Source: Pseudomonadota bacterium (GTDB lineage Bacteria > Pseudomonadota > Gammaproteobacteria > Steroidobacterales > Steroidobacteraceae). From it: DNA of 33,749 nucleotides. The notes under the pieces are model-generated. The model did no database searches. It was given only the letters and a program-made list of their open reading frames with translations, and was not told the DNA's origin. The stretch covers positions 1 to 33,749 of the forward strand of contig JANXQL010000045.1 in assembly GCA_025356815.1 (NCBI GenBank). Reading direction: 5' to 3'. Positions 24,979 to 32,957 of this stretch are shown here, in pieces. Both the position numbers and the translations under genes were made by a program. The stretch's first letter is position 1. Every line of letters begins with the position of its first letter.

Positions 24979-25353
24979 TCAGGGCATCCGGATGCGGCCG
25001 CCGGCCGGCAAGCCGCCGCCTGCCTCCGGGATCACGAGCGAGGAGGCCTGTTCCCGGCGCATCTGCTGCAGCTCGCGCATCGTCTCCTCGATGCCGGTCT
25101 TCGCGCCTTCGGCGAAGCCGGCGAGCGCCTCGGTGAGTGACTTGGCGTGGTCCAGCTCGAAAGTGATCGGCAGCGCGCCCATCGGCGTCATGACCTGGAT
25201 CTGGCCGACGTACAACGTCGGTCGGACCGGGTCGGCGGCGCCATCGGCCTTGACCGGCACGAGTACCCGCAGCGTCCCGACCCGGCGGTCCGTATAGCTC
25301 TCTTCCCGGTACAGGTTGTCGATGTCGAAACTAGCTTCGGTCTGGGCGTTCAT
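24979..25353 (-). CDS. Conserved-looking 124-residue protein, function unknown
   Basis: A small soluble protein starting MNAQTEASFDIDNLYREESY at an ATG with CGGAG 9 nt upstream. It has no signal peptide or membrane segment. Predicted features are a beta-rich first half (RVGTLRVLVPVKADG, TLYVGQIQVMTPMGALPITFEL) and an alpha-helical second half (SLTEALAGFAEGAKTGIEETMRELQQMRREQ), then a glycine-rich end. I do not recognise a named family, though the composition looks like a folded, conserved cytoplasmic protein. It is first in line before modB and modC, 22 nt apart, so co-transcription is likely. It is not a ModA substitute, because it is too small and unexported. It is divergent from alr, with about 156 bp between them. 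Confidence 0.75.
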   Translation of the reverse strand: MNAQTEASFDIDNLYREESYTDRRVGTLRVLVPVKADGAADPVRPTLYVGQIQVMTPMGALPITFELDHAKSLTEALAGFAEGAKTGIEETMRELQQMRREQASSLVIPEAGGGLPAGGRIRMP

Positions 25354-25509
25354 CGCGGGTCTCCGAGGGGATCGTTCAGGGCAGGTCGCCAACCTATCAG
25401 ACGGCGGGGCGCTGCAGAAGCGGCAGCGCCACGCGCCGCGCCGCGAGGACGTAGACTTGGGCTTCCAGGCCGGGCTGTGAGCCGACGAGTGAACGAGATC
25501 CCCCGAGTC

Positions 25510-26595
25510 ATGCCGGCCCTGCCGCCAGCCGAGCTGCATATCGACCTCGGCGCGCTGGCGGCGAACTATCGCGCGCTGTGTGCCATTGCCGCGCCGGCGC
25601 AGGTCTCGGCCGTGGTCAAGGCCAATGCCTACGGGCTCGGCGTCGGCCCCGTGGCCGCCGCTCTGGTCGCCGCCGGCTGCGACACCTTCTTCGTGTCCTC
25701 GCTCGCCGAAGGCGTCGAGCTGCGGGTGTTGCAGCCCGCGGTGCGGGTACTGGTGCTGGAGGGCGCCGGCGGCGATGTCGCGGCGTGTCTCGCCGCGCGC
25801 CTGGTGCCCGTGCTCAATACTCCCGTCGAGGTCCGTCAGTGGCTGGCCCTCGCGCACGGCGCCGAGGCCGCACTGCAGCTCGACACCGGCATGATGAGGG
25901 CGGGCCTCGATGCCGCCGACCTGCGCGAGCTCGTCGCGGCGCCCGGCCTGCTTGGCGCGCTGCGCCTCACGTTGGTGATGACGCACCTCGCCTGCGCCGA
26001 CGAGCCCGGTCACCCGCTCAACCGGGCACAGGTCGAGCGCTTCGCCGCGCTGCGTGCGATGCTGCCGCCGGCGCCGACCAGCATCGGCAACTCGGCAGGG
26101 ACGCTGCTGGGTCCGGAGTTTCGCGGCGAGCTCGTGCGCCCGGGAATCGCGCTGTACGGCGGACGGCCGTTCGCGAGCGGCGCCAACCCGATGCGACCGG
26201 TGGTCCGCCTCGTAGCGCGCGTGCTGCAGGTGCGCGAGCTGCACGAGGACGCCACGGTCGGTTATGGCGCCAGCGCCCGCCTGCGCCCGCCGGCGAGGAT
26301 CGCCACCGTTGGCGCCGGCTACGCCGACGGCTATCCACGCGCGCTCGGCAACCGTGGCTACGCCTGCATCGCGGGCGTGCGCGTGCCGGTGATCGGCCGT
26401 GTCTCGATGGACCTGACGACACTGGATGTCTCCTCGCTGCCGGCAGATCGGGTGCGCGTGGGAGATAGCGTCGACCTGCTTGGCGGCGGTGTGTCGCTGG
26501 AGGAGGCGGCGGAAGTCGCCGGCACGGTCAACTACGAGTTGCTCGCGCGACTGTCGACGCGCCTGGCGCGCTCGTACCACGACGCGTCTGGCTGA
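25510..26595 (+). CDS. alr: Alanine racemase
   Basis: PLP-dependent enzyme interconverting L- and D-alanine for peptidoglycan, 361 residues, the normal size. The PLP-lysine is in SAVVKANAYGLG (Lys37), and the second catalytic base is Tyr252 in TVGYGAS. Other hallmarks are LDTGMMRAGL, LVMTHLACADEP, SIGNSAGTLL, RPGIALYGGRPF, ATVGAGYADGYPRAL, GRVSMDLTTLDVS and VNYELLARLS near the end. ATG 25510 gives the standard N-terminus (ELHIDLGALAANYRAL); in-frame GTGs at 25477 and 25489 are possible but less likely. No strong Shine-Dalgarno is seen. Monocistronic by its neighbours. Whether it is the biosynthetic Alr or the catabolic DadX cannot be told, as no dadA is adjacent. Confidence 0.95.
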   Translation: MPALPPAELHIDLGALAANYRALCAIAAPAQVSAVVKANAYGLGVGPVAAALVAAGCDTFFVSSLAEGVELRVLQPAVRVLVLEGAGGDVAACLAARLVPVLNTPVEVRQWLALAHGAEAALQLDTGMMRAGLDAADLRELVAAPGLLGALRLTLVMTHLACADEPGHPLNRAQVERFAALRAMLPPAPTSIGNSAGTLLGPEFRGELVRPGIALYGGRPFASGANPMRPVVRLVARVLQVRELHEDATVGYGASARLRPPARIATVGAGYADGYPRALGNRGYACIAGVRVPVIGRVSMDLTTLDVSSLPADRVRVGDSVDLLGGGVSLEEAAEVAGTVNYELLARLSTRLARSYHDASG

Positions 26596-26674
26596 AGCGG
26601 GCCGCTGCGCGACCGCGAGTGTGAGTCTCGTCACATCTTCGCGCACTTGTCAGGCAACTTCCGGCTGAAAGCGC

Positions 26675-26710
26675 CTGCGTCACATAACGCAGCCATCCGC
26701 ATGCGTCATA
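26675..26710. promoter_or_regulatory. Inverted and direct repeats upstream of the sensor-kinase gene
   Basis: CTGCGT-CACATA-ACGCAG (26675-26692) is a perfect 6-bp inverted repeat with a 6-nt spacer. The left half recurs 26 bp later as TGCGTCATA (26702-26710). The cluster ends 34 bp before the predicted start codon, where an operator would act. The regulator is unknown; the function is inference. Confidence 0.4.
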
Positions 26711-26744
26711 TTCCGGCAAGACCTGACGTGGGGCCCGATTCGCC

Positions 26745-28640
26745 TTGAAAATACGCAACAAAGTCATCGTGCTTCTGACCGCGGTATTCGCGGTGCTCGC
26801 GCTCGTCGCATGGGGCGCCGAGGAGGCGTTGCTGTTGCCGGGATTCGAGAAGATCGAACTGGACACGGCCCACACCGCCATGCGGCGCATCGACTTTGCC
26901 GTCGAGCAGACGCTCGCCGGAGTCCAGGTGTCGGTCAATGACTGGGGCAGCTGGCTGCCCAGCTACCATTTCATGCAGGATCACAACGAGACATTCGTGA
27001 CAGAGAACCTGAGCCCGACGGCGCTCAGGCAGCTCCATCTGACGGCGTTGGCTTACGTCGACCTGGACGGACACGTCACGGTCTCCAGAGCTCTGGACGC
27101 GCAGACGGGCGCTCCGGTCGCGCTCGATCTGTTCCCCGGTGGCTATCTGCCGTCGGACTTTCCGTGGCAGCAGAACCTGCGTCAGTCGCGCTCTGCGCAG
27201 GGTCTGATCGCCACGCCGCACGGTGTGATGCTCGCGGCGGTGTCCCCGATTCTCGACGGCCCCGGCGGCCACGGCCCGTCGCGCGGCATGCTGTTCATGG
27301 GGCGGCTGCTGACCGAGGGCGAAGTCGCCGCGATCGGCGCACGTGCGCAGACCGCAGTTTCCCTAATCTCGATGCGCCGTGTGGGCGACCCGTCGTTGCG
27401 GCCACTTGCAGCGACACAGTCCGGGGACCTGATCACATCGTCCAGCGGCGTCCTCCACGTCGACCATGCGTTCGACGACATCTACGGCCAGCCGGTCATG
27501 GTCCTGCGGGTCGACGTGCCGCGAACGATCATGGCCAGCGCCAAGACCACCATCGCCTATGCCCGCACGTTCACCTTCGGCGCTGGTGTCGCGATACTGC
27601 TGTTCATCCTGCTGGTGCTCAACCGCGAGGTACTCGCGCCGCTGACGCGGGTGACACGGCACGCGAGCGCCATCGGCGCGGGCGACGACCTGTCCCATCG
27701 CCTGGACCTGCATCGAACCGACGAGATCGGGATTCTGGCGAGCGAGTTCGACCGGATGGTCGGAAGCCTCGCGGAGTCCAGACGCCGGCTGATCGATCAC
27801 AGCTTCGAGTCGGGTCGGGCCGAGCTGTCGCGCGGCATCCTGCACAACATTGGCAACGCGATGACGCCGCTTGGCGTGCGCGTCGCGAAATTGCAGGTGC
27901 TGCTGCGCGACGCGCCCGTCGCCGATCTGGAACGCGCCCTCGAGGCGCTCGCCACCGCGCCTGCCGGCAGCGAGCGGCAGGCCGACCTCGACGCGCTCGT
28001 CCGCCTCGCTGCCGTCGAACTGATCGACGCGCTGCGCCGGGCCGAAGAGGATGTCTCGGTCATCGCGCGGCAGTCGGGGCACGTGCAGGCCGCGCTGAGC
28101 GAGCAGGTTCGCTCGGCGCGTGGCACGAGCGTGATCGAGTCGATCGACCTGCGTTCGCTGGTCGACCAGAGCCTCGAGATCGTGCCCGACATGTGCCGCG
28201 AACAGGCCCGAATCGTGCTCGACCCGTCGTTGCAGGCAGTGGGTCCCGTGCGGGTCGCCCGGACCGTGCTCAGGCTCGTGCTGCAGAACCTGGTGATCAA
28301 TGCCGCCGAGGCGATCCGCCTGGCAGGGAACGGTCGGGCCACCATCCGGCTGTCCGCCGGCATCGCCTGCGTGGAGGGTGTCGAACAGTTGCTGATCACC
28401 TGCGAGGATGGCGGTATCGGCATCCCTGCCGAGAGCCTCGAGCGCGTGTTCGAACGCGGCTTCTCGACCAAGGGCGATAGCAACAGCCGGGGCATCGGCC
28501 TGCACTGGTGCGCCACCGCGATGACCAGCCTCGGCGGGCGCATCTGGGCCAGCAGTGCCGGCGCCGGCAAGGGCGCCGCGTTCCATATCTGTCTCCCGCT
28601 TCCCGTGACCATTCCCGAACCTGCCATCGCGGCAGCGTGA
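26745..28640 (+). CDS. Membrane sensor histidine kinase (CHASE4-like/HAMP/HATPase)
   Basis: A 631-residue sensor. TM1 spans about residues 7-25, a periplasmic sensing domain runs over about 30-270 (CHASE4-like: VNDWGSWLPSYHFMQ, FVTENLSPTALRQLHL), TM2 about 276-293, and HAMP about 294-345 (APLTRVTRHASAIGAGDDLSHRL, DEIGILASEFDRMVGSL). The candidate phospho-acceptor is His367 in RGILHNIGNAMTPLG, an HNIGN-type box rather than the common HELRTP. The ATPase domain has an N-box (NLVINAAEAI, Asn519), G1 DGGIGIP, F-box FERGFSTK and G2 SRGIGLHWC. The only start between the upstream in-frame stop and the conserved N-terminus is TTG 26745, with no Shine-Dalgarno. The response regulator begins 10 bp downstream, so the pair is a two-component system controlling c-di-GMP. 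Confidence 0.9.
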   Translation: MKIRNKVIVLLTAVFAVLALVAWGAEEALLLPGFEKIELDTAHTAMRRIDFAVEQTLAGVQVSVNDWGSWLPSYHFMQDHNETFVTENLSPTALRQLHLTALAYVDLDGHVTVSRALDAQTGAPVALDLFPGGYLPSDFPWQQNLRQSRSAQGLIATPHGVMLAAVSPILDGPGGHGPSRGMLFMGRLLTEGEVAAIGARAQTAVSLISMRRVGDPSLRPLAATQSGDLITSSSGVLHVDHAFDDIYGQPVMVLRVDVPRTIMASAKTTIAYARTFTFGAGVAILLFILLVLNREVLAPLTRVTRHASAIGAGDDLSHRLDLHRTDEIGILASEFDRMVGSLAESRRRLIDHSFESGRAELSRGILHNIGNAMTPLGVRVAKLQVLLRDAPVADLERALEALATAPAGSERQADLDALVRLAAVELIDALRRAEEDVSVIARQSGHVQAALSEQVRSARGTSVIESIDLRSLVDQSLEIVPDMCREQARIVLDPSLQAVGPVRVARTVLRLVLQNLVINAAEAIRLAGNGRATIRLSAGIACVEGVEQLLITCEDGGIGIPAESLERVFERGFSTKGDSNSRGIGLHWCATAMTSLGGRIWASSAGAGKGAAFHICLPLPVTIPEPAIAAA

Positions 28641-28650
28641 GGTTCAATCC

Positions 28651-30555
28651 GTGTCCGAAAAAACCCGTGCCCCCGTCCGCGTCCTCGTCGTCGACGACGA
28701 GTTCGACGTGCTTGACGCATACCGCCAGATCTTCACCGGCTCCGACGAGCTGGCCGGCGCCGCGCGGCGGCGACAGCTGGCGGCCAAACTGTTCGAGGGC
28801 ACAGACAACGCACCGGTGCGCGATCGGGCGCCGGTGCGGGTCGCCTTCGACGCCGATTACTGCGGCAGTGCCGAGGAGGCGGTCGCCGCGGTACGCGCGG
28901 CTCTCGACACGGCGCGACCGTATGCGATCGTCTTCCTGGACATGCGCATGCCGCCGGGGCGCGATGGCATCTGGGCGGCAGGTGAGATCCGCAAGCTGGA
29001 CGCGGCGGTCGAGATCGCGATCTGCACCGCCTACTCGGACGTCGATCCGGGCGACATCGGTGGGCGCGTGCCGCCCGAGGACAAGCTGTCGTACCTGCAG
29101 AAGCCCTTCCATCCGCACGAGATCCGTCAGATGGCGATCGCGCTCGCCAGCAAGTGGCGCGCCGAACGGCACATCACGCGACTGGCGTACTTCGACTCGC
29201 TGACGGGACTGCCCAACCGCGAGCATATCCACGGCCGTCTGCGGTCTGCCCTGCAGCAGCAGGGCCCTGGCGGTCCGCTGGTGGGCCTGTTGTACATCGA
29301 CCTCGACAACTTCAAGCGCATCAACGACACGCTCGGCCATGGCGTGGGCGACGAAGTGCTCGTGGTCGTGGCCGGCCGCCTGCGCGACACCCTGCGCCTG
29401 GGAACTGGGATCGTGCCCGATGAGGTGGCGACCGACCGGCCGGGCGACATCGGTCGTCTCGGCGGCGACGAGTTCATGATCGTGTTGCCCGAGATCGCCA
29501 GTTCCGAGGACGCCGGTCGCGTCGCGGACCGCATCATCGGGGCGCTGCAGGTGCCGATGAAGCTTAGCCAGCACACAGTGGTGGTGACGCCGAGCATCGG
29601 CATCGCCATCGCGCCGACTGACGGCGCCGATGCCGAGTCGCTGCTGCGCCATGCGGACCTGGCTATGTACTTCGCCAAGCGGCGCTGGCCTGGCACGTTC
29701 GCCTACTTCGACGCCTCGATGAACGAGGGCGCTCTGCAGCGCTATACGCTCGAGGAGCAGCTGCGCGGCGCGCTGGAGCGCGGTGAGCTGTCGCTCCACT
29801 ACCAACCGCAGATCGACATGCAGACGGGTGACATTGCCGGCATGGAGGCGCTGCTGCGCTGGACCAACGAGAGCCTCGGCGTGGTGCCGCCGAACGACTT
29901 CATTCCGGTGGCCGAGAGTGCGGGATTGATCATTCCTATCGGCGACTGGGTGCTACGCACGGCCTGTGCGCAGGCGCGCAGATGGCTGGACGAGGGCCTG
30001 GGACTCAAGCGCATGGCGGTCAACGTCGCCGCGCAACAGTTCGCGATGCCCGGCTTCGCCGCGCTGCTGGCGGACATACTGGAGACGAGCGGACTGCCAG
30101 CTGCGATGCTGGAGCTTGAAATCACCGAATCGATGGTCATGACCGACGAGGCGCGGGCCGGCAAGATGCTCGCGGAGCTGCACGAGCTCGGCGTGACCGT
30201 CGCGATCGACGACTTCGGCACCGGTTATTCGAACTTCCAGCGGCTGCGCCGCCTCAACATAGATCGACTCAAGATGGATCGCTCGTTCGTGCGCGAGCTC
30301 GGTGGCGAGAGCGATGACCGGGCGATCGCGGCCGCGATCATCTCGATGGCCAAGTCGCTAAACGTCGACGTCGTCGCCGAGGGCGTCGAGTCATTCCCGC
30401 AGCTGCGCTTCCTGCAGGATCACTACTGTGCCGAGGCGCAGGGCTTCCTGCTCAGCCGCGCACTGCCGGCAGGCGAGGCGCGCCTGCTGCTCGAGCGCGC
30501 CGGCGCGCACTTCGACGCGAGCCTGACGCAGCGCATCAAGCGCCTCGTCACCTGA
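28651..30555 (+). CDS. REC-GGDEF-EAL response regulator (bifunctional c-di-GMP enzyme)
   Basis: A 634-residue regulator. The REC domain (1-160) has the acidic pair Asp15/Asp16, phospho-acceptor Asp97 in IVFLDMRMP, Thr in ICTAYSD and Lys151 in YLQKPF. An insert of about 40 residues (about 30-65) separates the first helix from the second strand. The GGDEF domain (about 175-350) has an intact RLGGDEF at 269-275; the nearby RPGD is one residue too close to be a canonical RxxD inhibitory site. The EAL domain (about 365-620) has every catalytic element: EALLRW (Glu399), NVAAQQF, EITES, DDFGTG (520-525), KMDRSF and VVAEGVE (Glu577). Both synthesis and breakdown of c-di-GMP are therefore possible. 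GTG start with GAGG 8 nt upstream. It is the partner of the kinase encoded directly upstream. Confidence 0.94.
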   Translation: MSEKTRAPVRVLVVDDEFDVLDAYRQIFTGSDELAGAARRRQLAAKLFEGTDNAPVRDRAPVRVAFDADYCGSAEEAVAAVRAALDTARPYAIVFLDMRMPPGRDGIWAAGEIRKLDAAVEIAICTAYSDVDPGDIGGRVPPEDKLSYLQKPFHPHEIRQMAIALASKWRAERHITRLAYFDSLTGLPNREHIHGRLRSALQQQGPGGPLVGLLYIDLDNFKRINDTLGHGVGDEVLVVVAGRLRDTLRLGTGIVPDEVATDRPGDIGRLGGDEFMIVLPEIASSEDAGRVADRIIGALQVPMKLSQHTVVVTPSIGIAIAPTDGADAESLLRHADLAMYFAKRRWPGTFAYFDASMNEGALQRYTLEEQLRGALERGELSLHYQPQIDMQTGDIAGMEALLRWTNESLGVVPPNDFIPVAESAGLIIPIGDWVLRTACAQARRWLDEGLGLKRMAVNVAAQQFAMPGFAALLADILETSGLPAAMLELEITESMVMTDEARAGKMLAELHELGVTVAIDDFGTGYSNFQRLRRLNIDRLKMDRSFVRELGGESDDRAIAAAIISMAKSLNVDVVAEGVESFPQLRFLQDHYCAEAQGFLLSRALPAGEARLLLERAGAHFDASLTQRIKRLVT

Positions 30556-30582
30556 CCTCCGCGCCATCGCGAGCGACGGCCG

Positions 30583-32766
30583 TCAGCGGCCGTGCGCCGC
30601 CATGGCGCCGAAGCGGTAGGCCGCGTTCGCCCCGACGGTACGCGGTTCGCCCCACTGCAGGTACAGCTTGTTGGGGTAATCGGGCGGCTCCAGCCCGAAG
30701 TAGAACCCGCGCACGGGGTAGTCGCGGTTCGCGAGGTTGCGGCACCAGCCATACAGCGACCACTGTGCGGACTCCCAGCCCACTTTGACGTTCGCAAGCG
30801 CATACGCGCTCGATCGCGTGGGGTTCGGCGGCAGGTCGAAGTAGAACCCGCCGCGGCCGCTCACATCCACGCGGGCGAACAGCCCGTTCGCCGCTCGGTA
30901 GGTCGCGTCCAGCGATGCCTGCCAGTGCGGTGCGTTCGCAAGTTCACGCGAGACGCTCTGTACGCCGCTGTCGGCAACGCGGACGAAGTCGTGGAAGGAG
31001 GTCTGCAGCAGGCCCAGCGTAGCGCCGAGCGTCAGGTGGTCGGTCCAACGCCATCGAGCGGTCAACTCCGCGCCGTAGTTCCTGCCCGTGGCGGCGTTGC
31101 CGGTGTACAGGATGAACGTGTTCGGGTTGGTCGGGTCGGTCTGCACACTGGTCTTGATCTGGGCGTCGCGGCGCAGCAGGGTGAACAGCGCCGCGTCCAC
31201 GCTCCAGCGTCCGTCGTCGGGCTGCGCCTTGTAGCCGGCCTCGAGATTCCAGCCGGACTCCGGGCGGAACGCGATCTCGCCCGGCAGCAGCCCCTGGCTG
31301 AGGTTGAAGCCACCGGCCTTGTAGCCACGCGCGAGCAGCACGTACAGGCGCGAGGTGGCCGACAGCTCATAGCCGAGCGAGGCATGGCCGCCCCAGAGCG
31401 TCTCACCCGGCCGGAAGGCGGTCGCGCTGGATGTGTCGTAGACGCGGTCGGTCACAAGGTCGGCGTAATCGGCCGTATGGCGCTCCAGGCGCAGTCCGAT
31501 CGAGCCGTGCAGGCGCTGCGCCGGATTGCCCTCGAGCGCGCCGTACAGCGCGACGTTGCGGGAGCGGTAGGCGCTGTTGGTCAGCGTGTCTTGCTGGTAG
31601 GTGCCGTAGACAGGGTCGATGGACAGCCCTGCGCTGCGATCAGCGAAGCTCTCGCGCAGCTGCATCGCGTAGGCGCCGAGCAGCCAGGCGACACCGGGAC
31701 CCGCGTCGCTGGCGAGCCTGACCTCGGCGGTTGCGGTACGTCGATGGCGGGACTGCAGCTCCGTGAAGTCGTAGACGAACGGCGCCCAATAGCGGTCATT
31801 GCCCCAGTCGCCGTCGTAGCCGTACTGCACGCGGGTATCGGCGTAGGTGCCGATCGCGGTGAGCGTCTGCGCGGCCGCGCCGTTATAGGTCAGGTGAACC
31901 GAGGCGCCGCTGGAGTGCTGGGCGTCGATGCCCGGGTGGTCCGAGTGGGTGGTGCGGCCGTTGTCCGGGGCGAATGCGTCGTAGCCGTTGTCCAGCTGCA
32001 CGTGCAGCGCGCTGACGTCGATGGTGACCACGTCCGAGGGCCTGTAGCGCCAGCGGCCGCGCAGCGTCAGCTCGTCGCGGCCGTTGGTGTCGTGCCGCTG
32101 CAGGTAGTCGTTGTAGTAGTAGCCGTCGCTGGTCTCGCGCTGCACGGCGAGCCGGAACGTCGAGTCGAGGGCCGCGACTGGCCCTGTCACCACGCCGCCG
32201 ACGCTGCGCGTACCGTAGTCGCCGGCGCCGGCCTCGATTCGCCCGCCGAACTCAGGCTCGGGTGCGGCGCTCGTTACGTAGATCAGGCCGCCGAGCGCGC
32301 TCGCGCCATAGCGCGTGGCCTGCGGGCCGCGCAGCACGTCGACCGAGGCGATGTCGAACAGCGTCGCCGCGCCGCCCAGGCCGCTGAAGTCGATGTCGTC
32401 GATCAGGAACCCGATCGAGGGGTTCGGGGCGCCCTCGTACTGCTCCAGCTCGCCGATGCCGCGCAGCTGGAAGTAGCGCGGCCGGTTGCTGTCGCCGGCC
32501 CAGTTGAGGTTGGGAATCAGCGCGAGCGTGTCCTCCAGGTGCTGGCGCCCAGCGTCGTGCAGCGTGCCGGCATCGAGAACCGTAACGCTGCCGGCAAGCT
32601 GCTGCGCCGGCATGGGCCGCAGGGTTGCGGTCACGATGACCTCGGCGAGATCGCCGTCGGCGGGCGCGGCCCGCGCGCGTTCGCTCGGCGTGAGCGACAG
32701 CAGCGCCGTGGCGAAGAAGACACAGGTGCGGGACGAACGGTCCCGAAAACGGACGATGGCAGACAT
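30583..32766 (-). CDS. TonB-dependent outer-membrane receptor, predicted for thiamine or precursor
   Basis: A 727-residue gated beta-barrel. Residues 1-34 are a signal peptide. A TonB box (EVIVTA, 42-47) precedes the plug domain, which shows QLAGSVTVLDAGTL, YFQLRGIGE, GFLIDDIDFSG and VDVLRGPQATRYGASALGGLIYVTS. The rest is barrel with paired aromatic strands (YVLLARGYKAGGFN, WNLEAGYKAQ, ASLDATYRAANGLFARVDVSG) and a C-terminal strand ending in a non-aromatic extension (MAAHGR). A TPP riboswitch immediately precedes the ATG and supplies its ribosome-binding site. Receptors under THI-element control are known and are predicted to import thiamine or its pyrimidine/thiazole precursors. No other thiamine gene is adjacent. 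It is convergent with the REC-GGDEF-EAL gene, 27 bp apart. Confidence 0.93.
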   Translation of the reverse strand: MSAIVRFRDRSSRTCVFFATALLSLTPSERARAAPADGDLAEVIVTATLRPMPAQQLAGSVTVLDAGTLHDAGRQHLEDTLALIPNLNWAGDSNRPRYFQLRGIGELEQYEGAPNPSIGFLIDDIDFSGLGGAATLFDIASVDVLRGPQATRYGASALGGLIYVTSAAPEPEFGGRIEAGAGDYGTRSVGGVVTGPVAALDSTFRLAVQRETSDGYYYNDYLQRHDTNGRDELTLRGRWRYRPSDVVTIDVSALHVQLDNGYDAFAPDNGRTTHSDHPGIDAQHSSGASVHLTYNGAAAQTLTAIGTYADTRVQYGYDGDWGNDRYWAPFVYDFTELQSRHRRTATAEVRLASDAGPGVAWLLGAYAMQLRESFADRSAGLSIDPVYGTYQQDTLTNSAYRSRNVALYGALEGNPAQRLHGSIGLRLERHTADYADLVTDRVYDTSSATAFRPGETLWGGHASLGYELSATSRLYVLLARGYKAGGFNLSQGLLPGEIAFRPESGWNLEAGYKAQPDDGRWSVDAALFTLLRRDAQIKTSVQTDPTNPNTFILYTGNAATGRNYGAELTARWRWTDHLTLGATLGLLQTSFHDFVRVADSGVQSVSRELANAPHWQASLDATYRAANGLFARVDVSGRGGFYFDLPPNPTRSSAYALANVKVGWESAQWSLYGWCRNLANRDYPVRGFYFGLEPPDYPNKLYLQWGEPRTVGANAAYRFGAMAAHGR

Positions 32767-32858
32767 TGCGCTCCCTACGCCGGTACTAACCGGATCAGGT
32801 TCAACGGGTTTGCGGGCCCACCCCGCATCTCAGGCCCACGAAGGACCACCCCAGCAAG
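32767..32858 (-). ncRNA. TPP (THI-element) riboswitch
   Basis: Reading on the minus strand, the segment holds all the conserved TPP aptamer elements in order: GGGGTGG, a helix GGTCC/GGGCC, the pyrimidine-sensing CTGAGA, an accessory stem TGCGGG/CCCGCA, ACCCGTTGAACCTGATC, and the pyrophosphate-sensor arm CCGGTTAGTACCGG, then GCGTAGGGAG. The last GGAG lies 4 nt before the ATG at 32766 and is the only Shine-Dalgarno. Ligand binding, which closes P1 and holds the GTAGGG strand, should therefore block translation initiation directly. No separate terminator stem lies between aptamer and gene. The aptamer identity is near certain; the translational mechanism is inferred from spacing. Confidence 0.95.
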
Positions 32859-32920
32859 GCCGCGGAGCATACACGTGCAGTGCGCCGGTCCGGTAGTCCG
32901 GACACCCGGGGCGAGCGGGC

Positions 32921-32951
32921 TTGCCCGTCGCGCCAAGCGATCGGCTAGTAT
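32921..32951 (+). promoter_or_regulatory. Sigma70-like promoter for the right-edge gene pair
   Basis: TTGCCC (32921-32926) and TAGTAT (32946-32951), with a 19-bp spacer, match the -35 and -10 consensus at four and five of six positions. The -10 box ends 6 nt before the ATG at 32958, so transcription should start at the A of the start codon and give a leaderless message. Confidence 0.5.
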
Positions 32952-32957
32952 CGGTTC

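Noticed and set aside
25147-25509. N-terminal extension of alanine racemase by 121 residues
   Set aside because: The extension is antisense to the 124-residue gene and has no family similarity; ATG 25510 gives the normal racemase N-terminus.
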